A stretch of DNA of 64,000 nucleotides, taken from the NCBI RefSeq assembly GCF_030814715.1, contig NZ_JAUSVO010000001.1, forward strand, positions 1 to 64,000. The letters are read 5' to 3'. Below the pieces are notes generated by a model. It was not told where the DNA came from. It ran no database searches and saw only the letters and a program-made list of their open reading frames with translations. Below, piece after piece: positions 8,701 through 16,549 of the stretch (position 1 is the stretch's first letter; each line of letters opens with the position of its first letter). The DNA is from Kaistia dalseonensis. Its GTDB lineage: Bacteria; Pseudomonadota; Alphaproteobacteria; Rhizobiales; Kaistiaceae. Both the position numbers and the translations under genes were made by a program.

Positions 8701-9650
8701 TCGGCGATCCCGGCCCGCCCGATATGGTGGTGATGGACTTGCCCACGCTCTCCGGCGCCGAAAGCGGCGCGGCGGCGCGGATCGCGCTCTTCGCCGAGCC
8801 ATGGAACGGGCCGCTCGGGCTCTCGATCGGCTCGGCCGGTGCGGGCTTTTCGCTGCGGCAGTCGGTGGCGCGGGCGGCGACGATGGGCATGATCGCAGCC
8901 TCCGTTCCGCCGGGGCCGATCGCGCGCTTCGACGAGGCGACGGTGATCGAGGTGACGCTGCCGGCCGGTTCGCTGGCGTCGCTGCCCATCGAATCGGTGC
9001 TGAATGGTGGCAACATCGCCGCGATCGGCAGCGAGGCGGCGGGTTTCGAGCTGATCCAGTATCGCCGCGCCGAACTGGTCGGGAGCCGGCTCTGGCGGCT
9101 TTCCGGCCTGCTGCGCGGGCAGGGCGGCACGAGCGACCGGGCGGCCATGGGGCATGCCGCCGGCGCGCGCTTTATGAAGATCGACGCGGCGACGCCGCTG
9201 ATCGATCTCGACCCGTCGGAGATCGGGCTTACCCGCACGCTGCGCGCCGGTCCGCTCGCCATCGCCTTCGATCCCGACCGCTTCGCCGAGCGCGATATCG
9301 TGGTGGCGGGACGGGCGCTCATCTGCCTGCCGCCGGTGCATCTGAAGGGCGTGCGCGATGCGGCCGGGGCGGTGGCGCTCTCCTGGATCCGCCAGACGCG
9401 GATCGGCGGCGATGGCTGGGATCAGGTCGAGGTGCCGCTCGGCGAAGCGAGCGAGGCCTATCGGGTCGAGCTCCTCGAGGGCACGACGCTGCGCGCGACC
9501 TACACCGTCGAAAGCCCGGCGCTCGGCCTGTCGGCCTCAACGCTCGCGGCGGTGCTGAGTGCCCCCGGCGCAACCTTCATCGCCCGCGTCGCGCAAATGA
9601 GCGCCACGGCCGGGCCCGGCCTTGCAACGGAGATCACGATCCATGGCTGA
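5790..9650 (+). CDS. GTA host-specificity / megatron protein (gp15 type)
   Basis: A 1286-residue protein, the largest gene of the cluster and equivalent to GTA gp15, the central fibre and hub that contacts the recipient cell. The N-terminus is glycine/alanine-rich and hydrophobic (LGGLFGPIGATIGAAAGAL). The middle, about residues 400-750, has the GTA TIM-barrel-like domain (WFTEIGCPAIDKG and EVGGARLPHYSNGG-like segments), followed by a Phage-tail_3 domain and the rcc01698-type C-terminal region (RLSGLLRGQGGT). The start at 5790 overlaps the gp14 stop; the ORF extends further upstream only through the gp14 gene. The 3' end overlaps the next gene by 8 bp. It appears full-length, with no frameshift. 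Confidence 0.92.
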   Translation: MATLVLQAAGAALGGLFGPIGATIGAAAGALAGYAVDQALFGQTVEGARLADLNVQRSEEGAAIPRVYGRARLSGQVIWATRFEEVRSEEGGGKGGPSVVSYSYFANFAVALCEGPIARIGRCWADGEEIDLSDVQYRLYLGHEDQPADSLIEAKQGGSLTPAYRGRAMIVFERLPISDYGNRLPQLAFEIFRPVGGIEADIRAFVIIPGASEFAYDPLPVHESAGAGQRRTINRHVNGAATDWQASIDEMQALCPRLERAALTVSWFGDDLSAGHCSVTPRVEAHGTATSPTEWSVSGLSRAAARMVSQIDGRPAFGGTPSDASVVRAITDLKARGLGVTFYPFLMMDIPPDNALTDPYGWGLQPAYPWRGRITASIAPGLAGTPDKTGAVDAEIAAFVGTAARTDFVVSGGAVHYFGPLEWSYRRMVLHAAHLCVAAGGVEAFLIGSELRGLTTLRSAGGTYPFVAALKALAADCRAILGPATKISYAADWSEYFGHQPADGSGDVHFHLDPLWSDAAIDAVAIDSYVPLSDWRDGDTHRDAAIGESGHDAAYLGANIAAGEGFDWYYASDADRLAQLRSPISDGAHGKPWVFRYKDLKSWWSEPHFDRPGGVESATATGWVPEGKPVWFTEIGCPAIDKGANEPNVFPDPKVGGARLPHYSNGGRDALMQERFLTAVLGYWDDPAHNPLSPLYGGRMVDTARTHVWSWDARPYPAFPHRDDLWSDGGNWQTGHWLNGRLSAVPVIRLVERILRDHGIDNIAVHDLDGMVDGFVIGRTGSARDALAELADALGFLVAESGDRIRFVRRGLPKAVIGTDDLAEDGARPLVTIRRAQETELPGEFAFGFIDGLSDYRTREVASRRLETASRRQARLSSAIVTDDGIATTLADGRLQDLWDGRETYSFALTGHRLDIEAADIIRLDRPGGSVKLLVTRIEDELVRRIEARTIDPATSSAPAAAGTGQPPDWVGDPGPPDMVVMDLPTLSGAESGAAARIALFAEPWNGPLGLSIGSAGAGFSLRQSVARAATMGMIAASVPPGPIARFDEATVIEVTLPAGSLASLPIESVLNGGNIAAIGSEAAGFELIQYRRAELVGSRLWRLSGLLRGQGGTSDRAAMGHAAGARFMKIDAATPLIDLDPSEIGLTRTLRAGPLAIAFDPDRFAERDIVVAGRALICLPPVHLKGVRDAAGAVALSWIRQTRIGGDGWDQVEVPLGEASEAYRVELLEGTTLRATYTVESPALGLSASTLAAVLSAPGATFIARVAQMSATAGPGLATEITIHG

Positions 9651-9984
9651 CCTCGAGACGCCGCATCTGGCGCTGCCCTTCCTGGCGGCGGCGCAGGCGC
9701 AGAAGCATGTGACGCATAATGAAGCGCTGAAGCGGCTGGACGGCATCGTGCAGCTCGCGGTCGAGGCGCGCGGCGCCACCACGCCGCCCGGCGCGCCCGC
9801 CGAGGGCGCCCGCTATCTGCTCGGCACCACGCCGACGGGCGCCTGGGCGGGCGCGGGCGGCCAGCTCGCGGTCTTCAATGACGGCGCCTGGTGGTTCGCG
9901 ACGCCCGAGACGGGTTGGCTCGCCTATGACCGGGCGATCAACCAACTCGTCGTGCTGAAGCCGGCCGGCTGGACCGTAGTCTAG
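9643..9984 (+). CDS. DUF2793 family phage protein
   Basis: A 113-residue protein of family DUF2793, which commonly follows the gp15 gene in alphaproteobacterial GTA and prophage clusters. The N-terminal AQAQKHVTHNEALKRLDGI is the family signature, and the end carries GWTVV. Its role is not established; the position suggests a fibre-attached accessory protein. The start is the ATG overlapping the last 8 bp of gp15; an upstream in-frame start at 9622 would overlap gp15 further and is less likely. Confidence 0.88.
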   Translation: MADLETPHLALPFLAAAQAQKHVTHNEALKRLDGIVQLAVEARGATTPPGAPAEGARYLLGTTPTGAWAGAGGQLAVFNDGAWWFATPETGWLAYDRAINQLVVLKPAGWTVV

Positions 9985-10041
9985 CCGCAGGCTCGCCCTG
10001 CGGGCCGATTTCCCGAAACATTCCAACGCGGAGCAACAGAC

Positions 10042-10299
10042 ATGGTCGATCCCTTTGCCGGGGCGGCGTCGGGCCAGACGGGGCCGGCGACACGCCATTT
10101 CGCCATCACGCCCTCGGATACGGTCGATTTGCCGATCCGCCCGCGCGCGCTCGTCTTCCAGACGGCCGGCATTGCCGTGCTGCGCGACGAGACCGGCGCC
10201 GATATTGCTTATACCCGCTATGCTGGCGACGTCCTGCCCCTGCGGGCGGTGCGCGTGCTGGCGACGGGGACGACGGCGACGCTCATCGGATGGGTTTGA
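10042..10299 (+). CDS. Small conserved tail-region protein
   Basis: An 85-residue protein with the pattern GPATRHFAITPSDTVDLPIRPRAL and a C-terminal RAVRVLATGTTATLIGWV. I recognise this as a recurrent small protein in alphaproteobacterial tail-fibre regions but know no assigned function. It is predicted to be all beta-strand. A ribosome site (CGGAG) lies upstream. Its TGA overlaps the ATG of the following fibre gene, so the two are probably translated together. Confidence 0.75.
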   Translation: MVDPFAGAASGQTGPATRHFAITPSDTVDLPIRPRALVFQTAGIAVLRDETGADIAYTRYAGDVLPLRAVRVLATGTTATLIGWV

Positions 10300-11657
10300 T
10301 GGAAACGGCGGCGATCAAGATTGCGGGAGACGGGCAGGCCGTGCGGCGGATCACGCCGCCGGACGGATTTCCGTTTCCGTTTTCGACCTATCCGCTGGCG
10401 ATCACCCGGCGCGGCGGCCGGTTCGCGACCGATTTCGACCCGGAATCGCGCGCGGGCGCAGCCCTTGCCGGGCCGGCCTATTATGTCGACATCGCGACCG
10501 GCAACGACGCCAATGCCGGCACGAGCGCCGGTGCTCCGCTCAGGTCGATCCACAAGGCGACGCAACTCGGCAATGCGGGTGGCGTGCCGTTCCAGGTCCG
10601 CGTGAAGAGCGGCACCTATCCGCGCGCCAATAATTTCACCAATAACGGCACCATGGTGATCCCGACGCAGCCCGTGGCCTATCTCGCCGAGGGCGGCCGG
10701 GTCACCTCATGGTCCGGCAATGATCTGGTCTGGCCGGCCACGCCCGACCCGACCTATCCGAACTGCTATGTCGCCGCGCGCGGCAATGTCACCTTCGTGC
10801 TCGACCTTCTCGCCAACACGGCCGACGGCGACCGGGACGAGTTGAGGAAGGTCGCCGATCCGGCGGCCTGCCATGCGACGGCGGGGAGTTGGGTGGTGGT
10901 CGGTTCCAGCCTCTATGTGCATCGCGCCGACGGACTCGCGCCCACCAACGCCAATACGCGCGTGCTCCTCGTGGTCGACAGCTTCGCGCTCGATGGTACG
11001 GCCAAGTCGGTCTATCTGCGCGGCTTCGATTTCGAGGGCGGTTCGAATGGCGGCGTCTTCGTTCATGATGCGGCGACGCGCGACCTGATCTTCGTCGATT
11101 GCTCGGCGAAATATGCGGGCGGGCCGTCCAATCCCTTTGACGGCTTCCGCATTCTCGACACGACCGGCCTCGTCGCCTTCATCCGCTGCACGGCCGCCGC
11201 AGCCGCCAAGGACGGCTTCAACCTGCATTGGTCGCTCGGCGGGACGCCGGCTTTGTTCCATCTCTCGGTCGATTGCATCGGGCGCAATAATGGCCGCTAT
11301 AGCGGTGCATCGAACAATGGACTGACGGGCCATGACGGCCTTGTCGGCATCGATATTGGCGGGCTCTATTTCGGCAATTTCGGCCCGAACGTCGTCTCGA
11401 TCGGCGCCTCGCGGCTCTGGTGCGTCGGCACCCGCGCGCGCGACAGCCATAGCGACGTCTCGCTCGGCGGAATCGGACCGTCCTGCGATTTCAACACGCA
11501 GGACACGACCATATTCTGGCTGGAGAGCACGGCGTCATCCGGCTCGACGCTGACGCTGGTCGCGGACGGCCAGTCGACCATCCGCACGCGCCATCACGCA
11601 TCGGGGCCCGGACAGGGTTATCAGGTCGGCGTGAGCGCTTCGATCCTGAGCTTCTGA
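10299..11657 (+). CDS. Beta-helix-like tail fibre / appendage protein
   Basis: A protein of about 452 residues. After a 60-residue N-terminal part it has YYVDIATGNDANAGTSAG followed by APLRSIHKAT, the entry motif of right-handed parallel beta-helix proteins of the pectate-lyase type. Strand repeats follow (LRGFDFEGG, LIFVDCSAKYAGG, LVAFIRCTAAA). Several tail fibres that bind or cleave surface polysaccharide have this fold. No catalytic residues can be assigned by eye, so binding or depolymerisation is inference. The ATG at 10299 overlaps the upstream stop; an in-frame ATG at 10290 is an alternative. A hairpin lies just after the stop. Confidence 0.72.
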   Translation: METAAIKIAGDGQAVRRITPPDGFPFPFSTYPLAITRRGGRFATDFDPESRAGAALAGPAYYVDIATGNDANAGTSAGAPLRSIHKATQLGNAGGVPFQVRVKSGTYPRANNFTNNGTMVIPTQPVAYLAEGGRVTSWSGNDLVWPATPDPTYPNCYVAARGNVTFVLDLLANTADGDRDELRKVADPAACHATAGSWVVVGSSLYVHRADGLAPTNANTRVLLVVDSFALDGTAKSVYLRGFDFEGGSNGGVFVHDAATRDLIFVDCSAKYAGGPSNPFDGFRILDTTGLVAFIRCTAAAAAKDGFNLHWSLGGTPALFHLSVDCIGRNNGRYSGASNNGLTGHDGLVGIDIGGLYFGNFGPNVVSIGASRLWCVGTRARDSHSDVSLGGIGPSCDFNTQDTTIFWLESTASSGSTLTLVADGQSTIRTRHHASGPGQGYQVGVSASILSF

Positions 11658-11672
11658 GGCTCAGAAAAAGAT

Positions 11673-11701
11673 GAGCCCGCCGTCGGGGGGTCGGCGGGCT
11701 C
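11673..11701 (+). terminator. Inverted repeat after the fibre gene, probable terminator
   Basis: GAGCCCGCCG and CGGCGGGCTC form a perfect 10-bp stem around a 9-nt loop, 15 bp after the fibre stop codon. A clear T-tract is missing, so it may be weak or factor-dependent. It probably ends the structural transcript before the lysis genes. Confidence 0.6.
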
Positions 11702-11785
11702 TCCGGTCACTAACCGGATCGAGACGCCGGGGCGCCTCGAAAGACCAACCCGCTCGCCCGCAATTGGTTCCGTGTCCCTTCGGGA

Positions 11786-12010
11786 TCACACAGCGAGGGC
11801 GCCGCCGACCAGCATGGCGAAGGAGCCGACCGTATCCAGCATCGCAAACACGCCGACATCCGTTTCGGGCGGCAGGTGGTGACGGGCGGCCTCCACACCG
11901 GTCTCGGTGAGGATCAACGCCATGATCAGGAACAGGGCCCGCCAGCCATTGCGGACGGAGTGGCCCGACAGGATGCCGCCAATCGCGGCTACGATGACTG
12001 CTTTCAACAT
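11786..12010 (-). CDS. Small two-helix membrane protein, antisense to the phage block
   Basis: A 74-residue protein starting MLKAVIVAAIGGILSG with a GAGG ribosome site before the ATG. Hydrophobic segments at about residues 2-15 and 22-36, and a third near 55-73, indicate an inner-membrane protein with two or three helices. I do not recognise a family. It is transcribed against the flanking phage genes, between the fibre and the lysozyme. A role in lysis timing is possible by position only. A longer upstream extension of the ORF lies inside the lysozyme gene and is rejected. Confidence 0.6.
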   Translation of the reverse strand: MLKAVIVAAIGGILSGHSVRNGWRALFLIMALILTETGVEAARHHLPPETDVGVFAMLDTVGSFAMLVGGALAV

Positions 12011-12124
12011 GAAGCGCCTCTCACTGCCCCCCGGCACGATCACGCTGCACCGCGATATCGGCGAAGCCGTGGCGAAATCATGGTCACGGGCGAACGACTT
12101 CAACATCGATCGAAGGAGGCCGGA

Positions 12125-13045
12125 ATGGCACGGACGAGTGCGGCCGGGCTGAGACAGCTCGTGGCTGAAGAAGGCGAGGTGCTGCGCGCCTATCGCGATA
12201 TTGCGGGCGTCTGGACGATCGGCGTCGGGCTGACCCGCGCCTCGGGCGTGGTGGTGCCCGTGGCCGGCATGGTGATCAGCCGCGAGGAAAGCGCACGGCT
12301 GCTGGCGCTGGCGCTTCAGAAAAACTACGAGCCCGCAGTCGACGAGGCGATGCCCGGCGCGAGCGCGGCGGCCTTTGACGGCGGCATGTCGTTTCACTTC
12401 AACACCGGCGCGATCGCGCGGGCGGGCTGGGTCGAGGCCTGGCGGCGCGGCGATGGGGCGGCGGTACGCAGCCGCCTGATGGCGTGGAGCAAGGCCGGTG
12501 GACGAACGGTCGAGGGGCTCCGCCGGCGCCGGGAGCGCGAGGCGGACCTGATCGTCAACGGCCATTATGCGGCCGATGCGGCGCCGGCCGCGCTGGCCCA
12601 TGGTCAGACGGGCGAAGCCGTCCGCGCCCTGCAGCAGGATCTGATCCGGCTCGGCCTGCTGGAGGGCGCTGCCGACGGCGTCTTCGGGGCTGCGACCGAG
12701 GCGGCGGTGCGTCGGTTCCAGCGCGCTCATCCGGATCTGACGGTCGATGGTCTCGCCGGCCGCGCGACGCGGGCCGCCATCGCGCGGGCGCTCGCCGCCC
12801 GCAACCGGCTCGCCACCATCGCGCTCGGCGGTGCCGTGGCGGGCGCGGCGCCGGTCGTGGCCGAAGGGATGCTGCAGCCTTCGGCAGGTCTGCCCGATCC
12901 GGTGCCTGCCGGTCCGGTGCTCGCAAGCCCGCTCCTCGTTCTGGCGCTCGTCGCAGGCGCCGTGGCGCTGGTCGCGCTCGCGATCACGGGCTGGCGCTAT
13001 CGCGACGATCTCCGCTCCCTGTTCAACGCAAGAAGGAAGGACTGA
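12125..13045 (+). CDS. GH24 lysozyme with peptidoglycan-binding and membrane anchor
   Basis: A 306-residue endolysin. Residues 1-145 are a T4-type GH24 muramidase: the catalytic glutamate lies in EEGEVLRAYRD and the motif GVWTIGVGLT supplies the following aspartate/threonine positions; the FHFNTGAI block is also typical. Residues about 155-220 are a PG_binding_1 domain (GEAVRALQQDLIRLGLL, DGVFGAATEAAVRRFQ). A C-terminal hydrophobic helix (about 270-292, LVLALVAGAVALVALAIT) ends in a basic tail, suggesting it is held in the inner membrane. An AAGGAGG site precedes the ATG. The next gene, 2 bp after, is holin-like, so the pair is a lysis cassette. Confidence 0.9.
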   Translation: MARTSAAGLRQLVAEEGEVLRAYRDIAGVWTIGVGLTRASGVVVPVAGMVISREESARLLALALQKNYEPAVDEAMPGASAAAFDGGMSFHFNTGAIARAGWVEAWRRGDGAAVRSRLMAWSKAGGRTVEGLRRRREREADLIVNGHYAADAAPAALAHGQTGEAVRALQQDLIRLGLLEGAADGVFGAATEAAVRRFQRAHPDLTVDGLAGRATRAAIARALAARNRLATIALGGAVAGAAPVVAEGMLQPSAGLPDPVPAGPVLASPLLVLALVAGAVALVALAITGWRYRDDLRSLFNARRKD

Positions 13046-13047
13046 CC

Positions 13048-13422
13048 ATGGCGAAGCTGAATGCCCTCGATATCCTGCTCGGCGCCGTATCCGGCGCTGT
13101 CGACCGCGTCGCCGATCGCAACGATAATCCGCTGACGGCGCAGGCGGCGCCGGAGGTGGCCAAGGCGATCGTCGCCGAGGTGACGCGCGATCCGGCCGTG
13201 CTGCATGCGGTCAATGGCGAACCCTGGTACGCCTCGCGCGTGACATGGGGCGCGATCATCGCGGCCTTCGCGCCGCTGCTCGGCCTCCTGCTCGGCCATG
13301 CCGTGGATGCCGGCGAGCAGGCGGCGATCGGCGAGATCGCCACGGCCGCCGGCACGCTGATCGGCGCGGGGCTGGCGCTTTATGGCCGCTGGGTCGCCAG
13401 GGCGCCGCTCGGCTCCGCGTAA
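13048..13422 (+). CDS. Holin-like phage membrane protein
   Basis: A 124-residue protein with a soluble N-terminal half and two hydrophobic helices: WGAIIAAFAPLLGLLLGHAV (about 73-92) and TAAGTLIGAGLALYGRWVA (about 101-119). The W-Y-x-S-R-x-T-W-G-A-I pattern before the first helix is shared with proteins annotated as holins next to phage lysozymes. It would open the inner membrane to trigger lysis. It begins 2 bp after the lysozyme stop with an AAGGAAGG site inside the lysozyme gene. No T-run terminator is seen after it. Confidence 0.75.
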   Translation: MAKLNALDILLGAVSGAVDRVADRNDNPLTAQAAPEVAKAIVAEVTRDPAVLHAVNGEPWYASRVTWGAIIAAFAPLLGLLLGHAVDAGEQAAIGEIATAAGTLIGAGLALYGRWVARAPLGSA

Positions 13423-13518
13423 CCGGTCTCGCGATCACCTGCCGTAGCGATTGTCTCGCGCGCGCCGACGCGATACCCATTCAGTCGGCGTTCATTCGGG
13501 GATGGCTAAGACGGGGGC

Positions 13519-13821
13519 ATGTCGAAGCACTTCACCACGATCCTGTCGCTCGCAACCGCCCTGGTCCTCGCCGGACTGGGCGGCATCGACACGGCACGGG
13601 CGCAGGGCTGCCTCTCGCAGGGCGAGGCGCGGCAGGCGGTCCAGAGTGGTGAAGCCGTTTCATTGAGCCAGATTCGCGGCGGGATTCCGGGAGAGGTCGT
13701 TTCGGCCCAGCTCTGCCGGGCCGGCGGCGGTCTCGTCTATGTCGTGAGCGTGCTCGGCCATGATGGCGGCGTAAAGCGCCTTCAGGTCGATGCGCGAAGC
13801 GGCGCCATTTCCGGGAATTAA
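13519..13821 (+). CDS. Small secreted PepSY-like protein upstream of FeuP/FeuQ-like pair
   Basis: A 100-residue protein with a clear signal peptide (hydrophobic LATALVLAGLGG, cleavage probably after ARA near residue 27). The mature part has GCLSQGEARQAVQSGEAVSLSQI followed by LVYVVSVLG and LQVDARSGAI, a PepSY-like strand pattern. It ends 3 bp before the response regulator, so it is co-transcribed with it. In Sinorhizobium meliloti the FeuP/FeuQ pair is held in check by a small periplasmic protein, FeuN; this gene could have the same role, by position and size only. Two conserved cysteines may form a disulfide. Confidence 0.72.
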   Translation: MSKHFTTILSLATALVLAGLGGIDTARAQGCLSQGEARQAVQSGEAVSLSQIRGGIPGEVVSAQLCRAGGGLVYVVSVLGHDGGVKRLQVDARSGAISGN

Positions 13822-13824
13822 CTC

Positions 13825-14493
13825 ATGCGCATTCTGGTCGTCGAAGACGATCCCGATCTCAACCGTCAGCTTTCCGATGCCCTGAAATCGGCCGGCTATG
13901 TCGTCGATTCGGCCAAGGACGGCGAGGAAGGCCATTTTCTCGGCGATACCGAGCCCTACGATGCCGTCGTGCTCGATATCGGCCTGCCGCGCATGGACGG
14001 CATCAGCGTGCTGGAGGCCTGGCGCCGCGACGGCCGCAAGATGCCGGTGCTCATCCTCACCGCGCGCGACCGCTGGAGCGACAAGGTGCAGGGCATCGAC
14101 GCCGGCGCCGACGATTATGTCGCCAAGCCCTTCCACATCGAGGAGGTCCTGGCGCGCATTCGTGCGCTCGTGCGCCGCGCGGCGGGCCACGCCACCAACG
14201 AGATCGAATGTGGCCCCGTCCGCATCGACACCAAATCGGGCCGCGTCACCGTCGACGGCAATCCGGTCAAGCTGACATCGCATGAATACAAGGTGCTCGA
14301 ATATCTGATGCACCACCGCGACCGCGTCGTGTCGCGGACGGAGCTGATCGAGCATCTCTACGACCAGGATTTCGACCGCGATTCCAACACGATCGAGGTC
14401 TTTGTCGGCCGCCTGCGCAAGAAGGTCTCGCCCGATATCATCGATACGGTGCGCGGCCTCGGCTACCGGATCGTCACGCCGGGCGGGAGCTGA
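13825..14493 (+). CDS. feuP: OmpR-family response regulator, FeuP/PhoP-like
   Basis: A 222-residue regulator. The N-terminal receiver (1-115) has the acidic pair EDD, the phospho-acceptor aspartate in VVLDIGLPRMDG (near 51) and the lysine in AKPFHIEEV. The C-terminal winged helix (125-220) has LTSHEYKVLEYLMHHRDRVVSR and DRDSNTIEVFVGRLRKK. The HFLGDTEPYDAVVLDIGLP wording closely matches my memory of rhizobial FeuP, which controls cyclic glucan export and osmotic adaptation. Its stop overlaps the kinase start (TGATG). The identification is from family resemblance, not from a search. Confidence 0.85.
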   Translation: MRILVVEDDPDLNRQLSDALKSAGYVVDSAKDGEEGHFLGDTEPYDAVVLDIGLPRMDGISVLEAWRRDGRKMPVLILTARDRWSDKVQGIDAGADDYVAKPFHIEEVLARIRALVRRAAGHATNEIECGPVRIDTKSGRVTVDGNPVKLTSHEYKVLEYLMHHRDRVVSRTELIEHLYDQDFDRDSNTIEVFVGRLRKKVSPDIIDTVRGLGYRIVTPGGS

Positions 14494-15845
14494 TGCGTTT
14501 CAATTCGCTCGCCTTCCGCCTGATCGCCGGTGCGTCGGCCTGGGCGGCCGTCGCCCTTCTGGTGGCGGGCGTGATCCTGACCTCGCTCTATCGCGACACG
14601 GTCGAGCGCGCCTTCGACGAGCGCCTCAACGTCTATCTGAAGACGCTGGTCGGCAATCTCGCCGCGCAGACCCCCGGCCAGCTCGGCGACCCCGGCAATC
14701 TCGGCGAACAGCGCTTCGAGCTGATCTATTCGGGCTGGTACTGGCAGGTGCGTCAGGCGGGTGGGCCGGTGCTGCTCGCCTCGCGCTCGCTCGCGACCGA
14801 TACGCTCGATCTCGCCAGCGCGACCAAGCACACCACCGTCGACGGCATGATATCGGCCGCCATGACCGGCCCGGACGGCCAGCAGCTGCGCGTGCTCCAG
14901 CGCACCATCACCTTCGACGCCGATCACCGCTATGACGTGCTGATCGCCGGCAATGTCAGCGATCTCGAAAAGGAGATCCGCGCTTTCCAGGCCACTGTGG
15001 CGCTGACATTGGCGATCTTCGGCATCGGCCTCGTCGCGGCGACGGCGTTTCAGATCCGCTGGGGCCTGCGCCCGCTCGACCAGTTGCGCCACGGCCTCGC
15101 CGAGCTTCGGAGCGGCCGCGAACAACGCTTCGAGGGGCCGCTGCCGGCCGAATTGCAGCCGCTCGTCGCCGAATTGAACGCGCTGATGGATTCGAACCAG
15201 GAAATCATCGAGCGCTCGCGCACCCATGTCGGCAATCTCGCCCACGCATTGAAGACCCCGCTCAGCGTCATCACCAACGAGGCGCGCTCGGGCCGGGGGC
15301 CGCTCGCCGACAAGGTGGGCGAGCAGGCCGAGATCATGCGCACGCAGATCAACCATCATCTCGACCGCGCCCGCATCGCCGCCCGGTCGAAGGTGATCGG
15401 CGCGATTACCGAGGTCGAGCCCGTGCTGGCCCGACTCGCCCGCGCGATGCGGCGCATCCATGGCGACCGCGATCTCGAGATCGATCTGGCCATGCCGCCC
15501 GATATACGCTTCCGTGGCGAGCAGCAGGATCTGGAGGAGATGGTCGGCAATCTCGTCGACAATGCCTGCAAATGGGCGAAGAGCGCGGTGCGGATCGAGG
15601 TCATCGCGGGCGCCGGCCCGGATGGCGCCTTCACGATCCTGATCGACGATGACGGTCCCGGCCTGACGGAAGACGAGATGAAGGAGGCGACGCGGCGCGG
15701 CAAGCGGCTCGACGAGAGCAAGCCGGGCTCGGGCCTCGGCCTCTCGATCGTGACGGAACTCGCCGGGCTCTATGGCGGCGCGCTCACCATGGCCCGCGCC
15801 CCGCTCGGAGGCTTGCGGGCGGAGCTTCGCCTGCCGATGGTCTGA
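14493..15845 (+). CDS. feuQ: Sensor histidine kinase, FeuQ/PhoQ-like
   Basis: A 450-residue membrane kinase. Two transmembrane helices (about 12-31 and 167-187) flank a periplasmic sensor of about 135 residues. The HAMP-like linker is followed by the phospho-acceptor box NLAHALKTPLSVITNEA with histidine 251, which is the PhoQ/FeuQ variety (A-H-A-L-K-T-P). The ATPase domain has the N box NLVDNACKWAK, DDDGPGL and GSGLGLSI. It overlaps the regulator by one base and is its cognate kinase. The periplasmic domain is where the small secreted protein encoded upstream could act. Confidence 0.87.
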   Translation: MRFNSLAFRLIAGASAWAAVALLVAGVILTSLYRDTVERAFDERLNVYLKTLVGNLAAQTPGQLGDPGNLGEQRFELIYSGWYWQVRQAGGPVLLASRSLATDTLDLASATKHTTVDGMISAAMTGPDGQQLRVLQRTITFDADHRYDVLIAGNVSDLEKEIRAFQATVALTLAIFGIGLVAATAFQIRWGLRPLDQLRHGLAELRSGREQRFEGPLPAELQPLVAELNALMDSNQEIIERSRTHVGNLAHALKTPLSVITNEARSGRGPLADKVGEQAEIMRTQINHHLDRARIAARSKVIGAITEVEPVLARLARAMRRIHGDRDLEIDLAMPPDIRFRGEQQDLEEMVGNLVDNACKWAKSAVRIEVIAGAGPDGAFTILIDDDGPGLTEDEMKEATRRGKRLDESKPGSGLGLSIVTELAGLYGGALTMARAPLGGLRAELRLPMV

Positions 15846-16019
15846 TATGCGTACAGGGCGCTTGAAACGGCCGGTGGAATCGCGAAGACCTCTGTTTCGG
15901 TCATTCGTGGCGGCAAATCATGCGTCGGGCAGGGCGCAACCCAATTTCCGCCACTGTGTTGTTGCATCGCGCAATTATGTTGAGCCCTCGGATACCGAGG
16001 CCAAAAATCGAGAGGTACC

Positions 16020-16478
16020 ATGCGGTTCGCTAGCTTCGTCGTTATCGGGATCACCGGTCTTGCCCTGGCGGGCTGCCAGACGCCGACCAATCAGCAGATG
16101 GGCATTGTCGGTGGCTCGGCCGTCGGCGCTCTGGTCGGCAACCAGTTCGGCTCGGGCTCGGGCAAGGTCGCGGCGACGATCGCCGGCGGCCTCGTCGGCG
16201 GCCTGATCGGCAATGCGATCGGTGTGAGCATGGACGCCCAGTCGCAGCAGCGCGCCCAGGCCGCGGAATTCCAGGCACTCGAATATGGCCGCCCCGGCGC
16301 GCCGGTCGACTGGTCGTCGCAGGGCAATCGCGGCGAGGTCACGCCCGGCCCGCGCTACCGCGTGAATTCCTACGAATGCCGTGACTACACCCACGAGATC
16401 TGGATCGACGGCCGGCCGCAGACGGCTCGTGGCACGGCGTGCCGCCAGCCCGACGGCACCTGGCGTCCGGTCAACTGA
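16020..16478 (+). CDS. Glycine-zipper outer-membrane lipoprotein (17-kDa antigen type)
   Basis: A 152-residue lipoprotein. The signal peptide ends in the lipobox LAGC with cysteine 19. Residues about 28-68 form two glycine-zipper helices (GIVGGSAVGALVGNQFG, AGGLVGGLIGNAIG), the Rick_17kDa/2TM pattern. The C-terminal half has YRVNSYECRDYTHEIWIDG and a conserved late cysteine, as in the surface-antigen family. Likely an outer-membrane structural lipoprotein. It has its own leader of 174 bp after the kinase and an AGAGG site, and it precedes the cytochrome c maturation genes. Confidence 0.88.
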   Translation: MRFASFVVIGITGLALAGCQTPTNQQMGIVGGSAVGALVGNQFGSGSGKVAATIAGGLVGGLIGNAIGVSMDAQSQQRAQAAEFQALEYGRPGAPVDWSSQGNRGEVTPGPRYRVNSYECRDYTHEIWIDGRPQTARGTACRQPDGTWRPVN

Positions 16479-16549
16479 TCGCCTTCCGCGACAGAATGCG
16501 GGATGCCAAGGCTTTCCCGAACCGCTAGAACCGGCTCGGGAAACAATTG

